In this document: positions 1 to 5,112 of the stretch, piece by piece
Layout of the letters: each line of letters begins with the position of its first letter
How positions within the stretch are numbered: position 1 is the first letter of the stretch
Position numbers and translations under genes: made by a program
The notes under the pieces: generated by a model
Database searches by the model: none
Told to the model about the DNA's origin: nothing
The model's input: the letters and a program-made list of their open reading frames with translations, nothing else
Origin: CAYPXJ01 sp964414595
GTDB taxonomy: Bacteria > Pseudomonadota > Alphaproteobacteria > Rickettsiales > CAIJLX01
NCBI GenBank assembly: GCA_964414595.1
Contig: CAYPXJ010000074.1
Span: 1-5,112, forward strand
Length of the DNA stretch: 5,112 nt
Direction: 5' to 3'

Positions 1-164
1 AAAACAAGTGCGTAAAGAATAAAGGCGCTGGCAAGCAGCGTACCTGCTTGGAATACACCGCCGGGACTTAACTTACCGTGCATTTGCACATAGAAAGCAA
101 ACAGAACGATAAAAGGTAGCAAGGCGCGAACAACAACACGAAGTATCACATGATGCGTAAGCAT
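1..164 (-). CDS. MnhB-like Na+/H+ antiporter subunit, partial (N-terminal 54 residues)
   Basis: The gene starts at an ATG at 164-162 and runs off the left edge with no stop. The visible protein begins MLTHHVILRVVVRALLPFIV, continues with a hydrophobic stretch, and has the motif HGKLSPGGVFQAG at about residues 29-41, followed by another hydrophobic segment (TLLASAFILYALV). The pattern of a hydrophobic helix, then HG...SPGG.FQ.G, then a second helix is the signature of the MnhB/MrpB subunit of multisubunit cation/proton antiporters, an inner-membrane complex that exchanges Na+ for H+. Most relatives I recall have PGGGFQ, whereas valine replaces the third glycine here. The start lies 39 bases after the ratA stop on the same strand, so the two are probably cotranscribed. 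No clear Shine-Dalgarno sequence precedes it. Family assignment is fairly safe; whether it is part of a full Mrp operon or a stand-alone MnhB-related protein cannot be seen. Confidence 0.8.
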   Translation of the reverse strand, partial: MLTHHVILRVVVRALLPFIVLFAFYVQMHGKLSPGGVFQAGTLLASAFILYALV

Positions 165-203
165 GACTGTTGTTAGCACAGACAAGCAGTGAGAAAAAGA
201 CTT

Positions 204-659
204 TTAGGTCTTGCCGAAAAGTTTATCTGCCCGCGTTTCAAACGCGCCCACCATTTTTTTAACGGCTTTTTCAAATAAAGCGCCAATAAGCTTCTCGAAT
301 AACGGGGATTTAAAGCGAAAATCGATAGAAAAGTGAATGTCTGTACCCCCTTTGGCTAAAGGTACCAGTTTCCAATGGTTACTAAGGTGGGTGAAAGGAC
401 CATGCACCAATTCAACCTGCACTTCTGCGCTATCCTTGGCGGTTTCTGCCGGCTTTGGAGTGACGCGGGATGTAAATTTTTCTGAAAAAGCCTTAAAACG
501 TATCACCAAATCCGCTTGGAGCTCTGCGCTATCCCGTGATACAATACGAGCTGCAACACACCACGGCAGGAATTCAGGATATTTTTCGATATCCAGAATC
601 AGCGAATAAAGTTCCTGCACGGAGTGCGGCGAACGCCGAATTTCATGATGAATAGGCAT
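204..659 (-). CDS. ratA: RatA/Coq10-type START-domain protein (polyketide cyclase/ubiquinone-binding family)
   Basis: This 151-residue protein has the usual length and the hallmarks of the Coq10/RatA group of the SRPBCC (START-like) fold. YPEFLPWC lies at residues 27-34, a GPFTHLSNHW strand at about 87-96, and a C-terminal helix containing SPLFEKLIGALFEKAVKKMV (residues 118-137), followed by AFETRADKLFG. Yeast Coq10 binds ubiquinone and helps respiration; the E. coli relative was named RatA for a reported block of 70S ribosome assembly. In alphaproteobacteria the Coq10-like role seems more likely, but that is inference. The ATG at 659-657 is chosen because the family N-terminus (MP.H.E.R..P) begins there. 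No Shine-Dalgarno sequence is evident upstream. The gene is divergent from ppk1 across 57 bp and is followed by the MnhB-like gene. No partner antitoxin gene such as ratB is adjacent, so a toxin-antitoxin label is unsupported. Confidence 0.9.
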   Translation of the reverse strand: MPIHHEIRRSPHSVQELYSLILDIEKYPEFLPWCVAARIVSRDSAELQADLVIRFKAFSEKFTSRVTPKPAETAKDSAEVQVELVHGPFTHLSNHWKLVPLAKGGTDIHFSIDFRFKSPLFEKLIGALFEKAVKKMVGAFETRADKLFGKT

Positions 660-686
660 AGTGAGTCAGACCGTTTTAGAACCATC

Positions 687-710
687 ATTTTAACATATAA
701 TTGCTAAAAT
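687..710. promoter_or_regulatory. Divergent ratA/ppk1 promoter region with dyad symmetry
   Basis: The 57-bp gap between ratA and ppk1 contains a perfect TATAAT at 696-701 on the plus strand, a good -10 for ppk1. No convincing -35 lies 16-18 bp upstream. The surrounding 24 bp is an imperfect palindrome: ATTTTA at 687-692 mirrors TAAAAT at 705-710, with 9 of 12 base pairs symmetric about the centre. Read on the minus strand, the left arm gives TAAAAT, a possible -10 for ratA. A start about 7 bases after TATAAT would leave ppk1 a leader of only about 9 bases and no Shine-Dalgarno. The dyad could be an operator or simply a symmetric AT-rich bidirectional promoter. Confidence 0.5.
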
Positions 711-716
711 AACATC

Positions 717-2921
717 ATGCCTATTGCAAAACCGAAATACATAAAACTGGAGCAAACGCCTTTCGCGCAACAGCCGGAAGCCCGCTTTATTAACCGCGAA
801 CTTTCGTGGCTTGCATTTAACGGCCGCGTGCTTGAAGAAGCAGAAAATGCACGCCATCCCTTGCTCGAGCGGGTACGCTTTCTTGCCATTTCTGCGAGCA
901 ATATGGATGAATTTTATATGGTTCGCGTAGCGGGTTTGAAAGATCAGATTAAAGAAGGGCACAATGAGAAAAGCCAGGATGGATTGTTACCCATGCAACA
1001 ACTGGAACGTATTGAAGTTGCCGCGCGCGCGCTCATAACGAAGCAACAAACATTACTGCAAAAACTTACGCAAGAATTAAAACAAGCGCATTTACATATT
1101 CTTACGCCAAAACAAATTGGCGCAGAAGATAAAGAGTGGTTACACGAACATTTTTCAAGCAATATTTTCCCGGCGCTCTCCCTGTTTGCAGTAGACGCTG
1201 CACACCCTTTTCCTTTTTTACCCAATCTTGGCATGGCACTCATTGCGCGTCTGAAGCGCGCAAATAAAGTGTTAGTAATTCATGACGCAGATGACAAAAA
1301 AAAGGCGGCAATCAAAACGCTGAAAGGCTCAGCAAAAAACCGCCAAGCGATTATTCCGCTCCCAAGCAAATTGCCACGGTTCGTCGCGCTTCCGCCGCTC
1401 GCTCAAGAGTCAGAAGCTACACGCTATATATTGCTGGAAGACGTTATTCTTATGTTTCAGGAAGAATTATTTCCAGGGTTTGACGTAGTAGGCGCGGGAA
1501 TGATGCACATCACACGGGATAGTGAGTTGGATATTTCGGATGAAGCAGAAGATTTAATGCGCCACTTTGAAAGCGCATTAAAAATGCGCCGCCGTGGTGA
1601 GGTGATTCGTCTGCTGGTTTCTGCCGACATGCCAAAATTTCTAAAAGAATTTGTACGCGAGCAATTAAATGTACCGTTGCAGGATACGATTGAAGTGGAG
1701 GGAATGTTAGGTCTTCCTAGCCTACAGGAGTTGATCCGTTCAGATTTAAGTAGCCTGCTTTTTAAGCCTATGAACATTCGCTTTCCAGAACGTATCCGTG
1801 ATTACGGAGGGGATTGCTTTGCCGCAATCTATGCAAAAGATATTGTTGTGCACCATCCATACGAAAGCTTTGATGTCGTGGTGCAGTTTTTGCGGCAAGC
1901 GGCGGCGGACCCTGATGTGATTGCCATTAAGCAAACATTGTATCGCACAAGTAACGATTCGCCGATTATCAAAACACTAATTGAAGCGGCGGAAGCAGGT
2001 AAATCAGTTACCGCCATTGTAGAGATTAAGGCGCGTTTTGATGAGGAGGCGAATTTACGCTGGGCGCGTGACCTCGAACGTGCAGGGGCGCAAGTTGTCT
2101 ATGGTGTTATGGGTTTGAAAACGCACAGCAAAGTATCTCTTGTAGTCCGGCGGGTAGAAGGTGGTTTGCGCTCCTATGTCCATTATGGCACAGGCAATTA
2201 TCATCCTCAGACCGCTAAAGTTTATACCGATCTTTCACTTTTTACCTGCAACCCAGCTTTATGCCGAGATGCAGCGCATCTTTTTAATTATCTTACCGGT
2301 TATGCACCTCCTTCCGAATTTGAGAAAATTGCTGTTTCTCCGCTCGATATGCGAAAAAAAATGCTTAAATTAATTGAGCAAGAAAAACAGTATGTGCGCG
2401 AAGGAAAGCCGGGAAGTATCTGGATTAAAGTGAATGCCGTTGTGGATCCCGAAATGATCGATGCACTGTACGCCGCTTCACAAGCGGGTGTGCAGATAGA
2501 TATTGTGGCGCGTGGCGTATGCTGCTTACGACCCGGTGTGCCCGGCCTTTCAGAAAATATTCGCGTTAAGTCGCTCGTAGGCCGATTTTTAGAGCACGCC
2601 CGTATTTATTGTTTTGGTAACGGGCAAAACTTACCCTCACGCGAGGCGAAGGTGTATATTTCTTCGGCTGATCTAATGCCTCGCAATCTAAATTCACGCG
2701 TGGAAGTGATGGTGCCACTAGAAAACCCCACCGTTCATCAGCAGGTGCTTGATCAGATTATGGGCGCCAATATTCATGATGAGGCGCAAAGCTGGAAGCT
2801 TGATAGCGAAGGTAATTATATACGCGGATCTGTGGCCGATAGCGCCTTCTCAGCACATGATTTCTTTATCAAAAACCCTTCGCTTTCTGGTCGAGGTAAG
2901 GCGCTCTACGAAAATCTCTGA
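717..2921 (+). CDS. ppk1: Polyphosphate kinase 1
   Basis: This enzyme reversibly transfers the ATP gamma-phosphate onto inorganic polyphosphate chains and usually associates with the membrane as an oligomer. The 734-residue protein is full length (E. coli Ppk is 688). The N-terminal domain opens with RFINRELSWLAFN (23-35) and ASNMDEF (60-66). The catalytic part has IKQTLYR ending at Arg410 and IKARFDEEANLRWAR (437-451, with Arg440). It also has LKTHSK with His470 and YVHYGTGNYH with His489. These sit at a constant offset of 35 from E. coli Arg375, Arg405, His435 (phosphorylated histidine) and His454; FLEHARIY with His627 matches E. coli His592 at the same offset. The C-terminus ends in the typical NPSLSGRGKAL. 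The start is fixed by an in-frame stop at 705-707 and by conserved residues from position 23. No Shine-Dalgarno is visible. A lysine-rich stretch at about 192-208 (ADDKKKAAIK onward) looks like a small loop insertion. ppx follows 38 bases later, so the pair is probably an operon. Confidence 0.97.
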   Translation: MPIAKPKYIKLEQTPFAQQPEARFINRELSWLAFNGRVLEEAENARHPLLERVRFLAISASNMDEFYMVRVAGLKDQIKEGHNEKSQDGLLPMQQLERIEVAARALITKQQTLLQKLTQELKQAHLHILTPKQIGAEDKEWLHEHFSSNIFPALSLFAVDAAHPFPFLPNLGMALIARLKRANKVLVIHDADDKKKAAIKTLKGSAKNRQAIIPLPSKLPRFVALPPLAQESEATRYILLEDVILMFQEELFPGFDVVGAGMMHITRDSELDISDEAEDLMRHFESALKMRRRGEVIRLLVSADMPKFLKEFVREQLNVPLQDTIEVEGMLGLPSLQELIRSDLSSLLFKPMNIRFPERIRDYGGDCFAAIYAKDIVVHHPYESFDVVVQFLRQAAADPDVIAIKQTLYRTSNDSPIIKTLIEAAEAGKSVTAIVEIKARFDEEANLRWARDLERAGAQVVYGVMGLKTHSKVSLVVRRVEGGLRSYVHYGTGNYHPQTAKVYTDLSLFTCNPALCRDAAHLFNYLTGYAPPSEFEKIAVSPLDMRKKMLKLIEQEKQYVREGKPGSIWIKVNAVVDPEMIDALYAASQAGVQIDIVARGVCCLRPGVPGLSENIRVKSLVGRFLEHARIYCFGNGQNLPSREAKVYISSADLMPRNLNSRVEVMVPLENPTVHQQVLDQIMGANIHDEAQSWKLDSEGNYIRGSVADSAFSAHDFFIKNPSLSGRGKALYENL

Positions 2922-2948
2922 TTCCCTTTTTTATATAAAGACGCTAGT

Positions 2949-2952
2949 AAGG
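2949..2952 (+). promoter_or_regulatory. Weak ribosome binding site of ppx
   Basis: AAGG lies 7 bases before the ATG at 2960, within the 38-base ppk1-ppx gap. It supports this ATG, after which the conserved phosphate-binding loop begins within seven residues. The same gap has a TATAAA at 2934-2939 that could act as an internal -10, but no -35 partner is convincing, and readthrough from ppk1 is the simpler view. Confidence 0.45.
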
Positions 2953-2959
2953 CCGCATT

Positions 2960-4447
2960 ATGGGCGAGAAGCAAACCATAGGCGTGATTGATATAGGGTC
3001 GAATTCGGTACGGCTCGTGGTTTATGATCGACTTTCTCGTGTACCGCATCCCATTGTAAATGAAAAAGTACTGTGTGGGCTTGCTCGTCAGCTGGATCGC
3101 ACGGGTGTTCTTTACCCGCTCGGTAAGCAACGCGCCTTGCAGGCGCTTGCGCGGTTTACAACATTAGCGCGGGCAATGAAATTGCAGGAAGTCACTGCAC
3201 TCGCAACCTCGGCTGTACGCGATGCGCATGATGGCCCTGCTTTTGTGAAAGAGCTGGATAGCACACTCGGTCTAAAAGTGGATGTGTTAAGCGGCGCAGA
3301 GGAAGCGCGTTTCGCCGGTTATGGTATTTTAGCGGCAATGCCTCAGGCAGAAGGGTTGGTTGCCGATTTGGGTGGTGGTAGCTTGGAGTTGGTGCCGATT
3401 GAAGGCGGAGAGCTAAAGTCTGGGGTAAGCCTGCCCATAGGCCCACTTCGTTTTTCTAATGGTCATGATATCGATACCATAAAAAAGCTTATTTCCAACA
3501 CTTGCGAGCATTCTCAGATTGTGAAGGCGGTAGAGGGTAAAGTGCTTTACGCACTGGGCGGTGGATTCCGCACACTCGCCAAACTGCACATGGAAAAAAC
3601 AAAATACCCGTTGCGGCTGGTTCATGAATACCGCGTAAATCCCGCAGAGTTTAAGTCATTCTGTGAGAGCATTACCGATATGAATAAAAGCCAGCGCGAG
3701 AAAATCGAATCAATGACCGATCGTAAGGTGGATGTGCTGGCGCTGACGGCACAAATCCTGCGCCAGCTTATCGTCAACGGTAAGCCAAAATATTTGGTAT
3801 TTTCGGTTTATGGAATTCGCGAAGGTTATCTTTATCGCACGATGCCCGCGCATATTCGTTCGCAAGACCCGCTCTTTGCGGCATGTATGGATTTGCTGAC
3901 TATTGAAGGCGAGCGCGCCCGCGGAGAACATCTGCGTTTGGCGAAGGAGTTATTGAACTGGATAAAGCCGCTTTTTCCAGATGATACGAAAGAGGATGAA
4001 CGACTCAGGCTTGCCGCCACGATTTTGCTCAAGCTTGCAATACTCGAGCATGTCAATTTCCGCGGCGAAACAGCATTTCGTATGTTATTGCATGCACCGC
4101 TCACGGCGCTTTCTCATCCTGCACGTGTTTTTCTCGCATTGTCGGTATTTCATCGTTATTGCAGTGAATGCGAAGATAATGTGGATAAACTCGCCCGGAA
4201 ATTTATTTCACGCAAGGCGATGCAACAAGCAAGGCTAACGGGGGTCGCGCTACGGCTGGCGTATGTATTGTATGCAGGTGCGCCGGGGATTTTAGAAGCG
4301 GCCCGCCTCAAAAAAACAAATAAGCATCTGATTCTCGAATTGTTGCCAGTAGGACATGGCTTGGTTGGAGAAGCGGTAGAAAAGCGACTAAGTAAACTAG
4401 CGGATTTGATGCAACTAGAGCCTGCTATAAAATACGTGAACGCTTAA
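2960..4447 (+). CDS. ppx: Ppx/GppA-family exopolyphosphatase
   Basis: A 495-residue protein of the ASKHA (actin/Hsp70-like) fold that removes terminal phosphates from polyphosphate; family members may also hydrolyse pppGpp. The first phosphate loop is IDIGSNSVRLVVYD (10-23, Asp11). LSGAEEARFAGYG (110-122) holds the catalytic glutamate, with Glu115 aligning with E. coli Ppx Glu121. The second phosphate loop is VADLGGGSLELV (134-145, Asp136). LGGGFRTLAKLHM (199-211) matches the GG.WR.LA.LHM segment of alphaproteobacterial Ppx. Residues from about 300 onward form a helical HD-like C-terminal domain, in which LKLAILEHVNFRGE (357-370) replaces the DIGWRAHPDYRGE-like segment I recall from relatives, so the acidic residue is absent. 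Sequence alone does not separate exopolyphosphatase from guanosine pentaphosphatase activity; adjacency to ppk1 favours polyphosphate. The stop interlocks with the convergent repressor gene, leaving no room for a terminator between them. Confidence 0.93.
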   Translation: MGEKQTIGVIDIGSNSVRLVVYDRLSRVPHPIVNEKVLCGLARQLDRTGVLYPLGKQRALQALARFTTLARAMKLQEVTALATSAVRDAHDGPAFVKELDSTLGLKVDVLSGAEEARFAGYGILAAMPQAEGLVADLGGGSLELVPIEGGELKSGVSLPIGPLRFSNGHDIDTIKKLISNTCEHSQIVKAVEGKVLYALGGGFRTLAKLHMEKTKYPLRLVHEYRVNPAEFKSFCESITDMNKSQREKIESMTDRKVDVLALTAQILRQLIVNGKPKYLVFSVYGIREGYLYRTMPAHIRSQDPLFAACMDLLTIEGERARGEHLRLAKELLNWIKPLFPDDTKEDERLRLAATILLKLAILEHVNFRGETAFRMLLHAPLTALSHPARVFLALSVFHRYCSECEDNVDKLARKFISRKAMQQARLTGVALRLAYVLYAGAPGILEAARLKKTNKHLILELLPVGHGLVGEAVEKRLSKLADLMQLEPAIKYVNA

Positions 4448-4797
4448 ACAACCAAGGGTTTTTTGTCCGCTGTTTCTTCCTCATTCTCAGTAATATCTAC
4501 GACATCACTATCTACTTCATCGCGGGGTCGTGCCTTGAGAAACTGAGTCAGCTGTTTTACCTTTTTGTAGTTAGGATAATAAATTACCGAGCGGCCTTCC
4601 TTGCGGAACTTGATAAGACTCGCGGTGGAAAGTTGCGATAGGTGAAAGGAAAGCGTCGTGGCAGGAACGCCCAAGGCTTCACTGATTGCACCAGCGGATA
4701 AACCGGTTTCACCCGTATCCATAAGAAGTCTGAATATGGCAAGACGGGAATCTTGCGCGAGGGCAGAAAGACAGAGTAAAGCTTTTCTTTTCTTCAT
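4444..4797 (-). CDS. ArsR-family winged-helix transcriptional repressor, lacking the usual C-terminal cysteines
   Basis: This 117-residue protein has the ArsR/SmtB dimeric winged-helix fold. A first helix (LLCLSALAQDSRLAIFRLL, 7-25) leads to a helix-turn-helix (LSAGAISEALGVPATTLSFH, 33-52). The recognition helix is followed by HLSQLSTASLI, and a wing lies at 63-75 (FRKEGRSVIYYP). The TLSFHLSQL form is typical of the arsenical-type repressors common in alphaproteobacteria. Many of these end in a CC..G...C arsenic-binding cluster after the FL helix. Here the FL (86-87) is followed by KARPRDEVDSDVVDITENEE and a charged tail, and Cys9 is the only cysteine. The CVC site of plasmid ArsR is also absent. 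It may therefore sense something other than arsenite, or nothing. The ATG at 4797-4795 follows a weak AGG 7 bases upstream. The gene is divergent from a small ORF and is likely autoregulated. Family is certain; ligand and targets are unknown. Confidence 0.9.
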   Translation of the reverse strand: MKKRKALLCLSALAQDSRLAIFRLLMDTGETGLSAGAISEALGVPATTLSFHLSQLSTASLIKFRKEGRSVIYYPNYKKVKQLTQFLKARPRDEVDSDVVDITENEEETADKKPLVV

Positions 4798-4815
4798 GTA
4801 TATACCTATTATTCC

Positions 4816-4838
4816 ATAATTTTAGAATTATAATAATT
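4816..4838. promoter_or_regulatory. Inverted-repeat cluster, candidate operator of the ArsR-family repressor
   Basis: ATAATT (4816-4821) and AATTAT (4826-4831) form a perfect inverted repeat with a 4-base spacer. The second arm pairs again with ATAATT at 4833-4838 across a single base. Three alternating arms therefore overlap the repressor's own -10 and end about 20 bp before the opposing -35. AT-rich dyads in the promoter are what ArsR-family dimers usually bind. The whole gap is very AT-rich, so chance palindromes are a real alternative. Confidence 0.45.
4827..4832 (-). promoter_or_regulatory. Predicted -10 of the ArsR-family gene
   Basis: On the minus strand this reads TATAAT, a perfect sigma70 -10. 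It would start transcription near 4820 and give a leader of about 23 bases carrying the weak AGG ribosome site at 4807-4805. No good -35 is visible; the upstream sequence is nearly all A and T. The element lies inside the inverted-repeat cluster, which is what autorepression would need. Confidence 0.45.
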
Positions 4839-4858
4839 TCATAATAATAAAAATATCG

Positions 4859-4886
4859 TTGACAAACCCAATTACTTGCATACAGT
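4859..4886 (+). promoter_or_regulatory. Sigma70-type promoter facing right
   Basis: A perfect -35 TTGACA at 4859-4864 is followed after 16 bp by TACAGT at 4881-4886, four of six matches to the -10 consensus. The predicted start is near 4893. It would drive the small ORF at 4913 and, by readthrough, the exported-protein gene at 5073. The AT-rich tract just upstream (about 4830-4856) could serve as an UP element or as the repressor's binding area. Confidence 0.6.
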
Positions 4887-4900
4887 AGCCCATGAAAACA

Positions 4901-4904
4901 GGAG
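4901..4904 (+). promoter_or_regulatory. Ribosome binding site of the small ORF
   Basis: GGAG ends 8 bases before the ATG at 4913. It favours this start over the in-frame ATGs at 4892 (which lies at the predicted transcript start and would be leaderless) and 4907 (only 2 bases from the GGAG). Confidence 0.45.
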
Positions 4905-4912
4905 TGATGCAC

Positions 4913-4996
4913 ATGTTTGGTGGTTTTTACCTAGTAACGTGGTACGCGGTGAATGTAGTGGTCTCGGCATTCGAAGGCGGCTCGATTTTACTTTAA
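4913..4996 (+). CDS. Putative 27-residue hydrophobic small protein or leader peptide
   Basis: A short ORF with its own predicted promoter and a well-spaced GGAG. It encodes MFGGFYLVTWYAVNVVVSAF and then EGGSILL. Residues 5-20 are mostly hydrophobic and aromatic (FYLVTWYAVNVVVSAF) and the peptide contains no lysine or arginine, so it could span or lie on the membrane. An in-frame ATG at 4892 would lengthen it to 34 residues, adding MKTGVMH. I do not recognise it. It may be a real small membrane protein, a leader peptide whose translation affects the folding of the mRNA downstream, or a chance ORF. It ends 76 bases before the next start. The promoter and ribosome site argue for translation; the short length argues for caution. 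Confidence 0.4.
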   Translation: MFGGFYLVTWYAVNVVVSAFEGGSILL

Positions 4997-5007
4997 TTTA
5001 TAAGCCC

Positions 5008-5060
5008 GAGCTTAGACAAACTTTGAGCAAAGCTCAAGTCTTGGCGTAGGACGCAACGTC
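5008..5060 (+). other. Leader with alternative hairpins upstream of the exported-protein gene
   Basis: The 76 bases between the small ORF and the next start can form competing stems. TTGAGC (5023-5028) pairs with GCTCAA (5032-5037) around an AAA loop, and AGAC (5014-5017) with GTCT (5038-5041) extends it across a bulge. Alternatively GAGCTT (5008-5013) pairs with AAGCTC (5030-5035), which breaks the first stem. Next, GCGT (5044-5047) with ACGC (5051-5054) is exclusive with GACG (5050-5053) and CGTC (5057-5060). The last stem ends one base before the GAGGAG ribosome site. No T-run follows, so these are not ordinary intrinsic terminators. The two later stems are only 4 bp and could be chance. 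Confidence 0.35.
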
Positions 5061-5061
5061 T

Positions 5062-5067
5062 GAGGAG
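5062..5067 (+). promoter_or_regulatory. Strong ribosome binding site of the right-hand gene
   Basis: GAGGAG sits 5 bases before the ATG at 5073. It is the best Shine-Dalgarno in the window and fixes this start. Its first base lies two positions after the last hairpin in the leader, so folding could limit its access. Confidence 0.7.
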
Positions 5068-5072
5068 TGTTT

Positions 5073-5112
5073 ATGAAAAAATGGATTGTGGCTATTGCAC
5101 TCAGTGCAGCGA
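5073..5112 (+). CDS. Start of a probable exported protein, partial (13 residues)
   Basis: Only MKKWIVAIALSAA is visible before the window ends. Two lysines followed by a hydrophobic run rich in alanine, isoleucine and leucine is the classic start of a Sec signal peptide, so the product is probably periplasmic, secreted or a lipoprotein. A strong ribosome site precedes it. It is the likely main gene driven by the promoter at 4859-4886 and a likely target of the divergent ArsR-family repressor. The mature protein is outside the window, so no function can be given. Confidence 0.65.
   Translation, partial: MKKWIVAIALSAA

Noticed and set aside
337..609. 90-codon plus-strand ORF antisense to ratA
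   Set aside because: It lies wholly within the well-conserved ratA gene on the other strand, has no ribosome site, and its translation resembles no family.
204..659. RatA as the toxin of a toxin-antitoxin pair
   Set aside because: No ratB-like partner is adjacent, and the neighbour is a membrane antiporter subunit. The family label alone does not support toxicity.
1296..1303. Run of eight A bases in ppk1, a possible frameshift or slippage site
   Set aside because: The reading frame is intact on both sides with conserved residues, so there is no sign of a frameshift; programmed slippage has no supporting stem or alternative product.
2161..2373. 70-codon plus-strand ORF inside ppk1
   Set aside because: It is an out-of-frame shadow over the catalytic histidine region of ppk1, where conservation of the main frame explains the open frame.
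4709..4912. 67-codon minus-strand ORF across the repressor start and its promoter
   Set aside because: It overlaps the repressor gene in another frame, and its remainder crosses the AT-rich control region. Its composition is not protein-like.
5023..5041. Intrinsic terminator after the small ORF
   Set aside because: The stem is followed by GTCTTGGC rather than a T-run, so rho-independent termination is unlikely.

Overview
The window looks like chromosomal DNA from an alphaproteobacterium of moderate GC content (mid-40s percent by eye, not computed). The reasons are the type of its ratA/coq10-like gene, the adjacent ppk1-ppx pair with an alphaproteobacterial-style Ppx, an MnhB-type antiporter subunit, and an ArsR repressor whose recognition helix is of the kind common in that class. 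I cannot place it to genus. There are no RNA genes, insertion sequences, CRISPR arrays or clear mobile-element remnants.

Layout. At the left, on the minus strand, ratA (204-659) is followed after 39 bases by the start of an MnhB-like membrane protein (164 down to the window edge). Divergent from ratA across 57 bp is polyphosphate kinase ppk1 (717-2921), followed 38 bases later by a Ppx/GppA phosphatase (2960-4447). The two form a likely operon that makes and breaks polyphosphate. The ppx stop codon interlocks with the stop of a convergent ArsR-family repressor gene (4444-4797, minus strand). Divergent from that repressor is an AT-rich control region with inverted repeats and a near-consensus sigma70 promoter. 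It would drive a tiny hydrophobic ORF (4913-4996), then a leader able to form several alternative hairpins, then the start of a gene with a lipoprotein- or Sec-type N-terminus (5073 to the edge).

How it fits together. Ppk1 polymerises ATP gamma-phosphate into polyphosphate and Ppx degrades it; both proteins keep their key catalytic residues. The C-terminal helical domain of Ppx seems to have lost an acidic residue usual in its relatives. The right end is the least ordinary part. A single-cysteine ArsR protein with an acidic tail, in place of the usual C-terminal cysteine cluster, sits across a putative operator from a small ORF and an exported-protein gene that is cut off. What this regulator senses and what the exported protein does cannot be read from this window.
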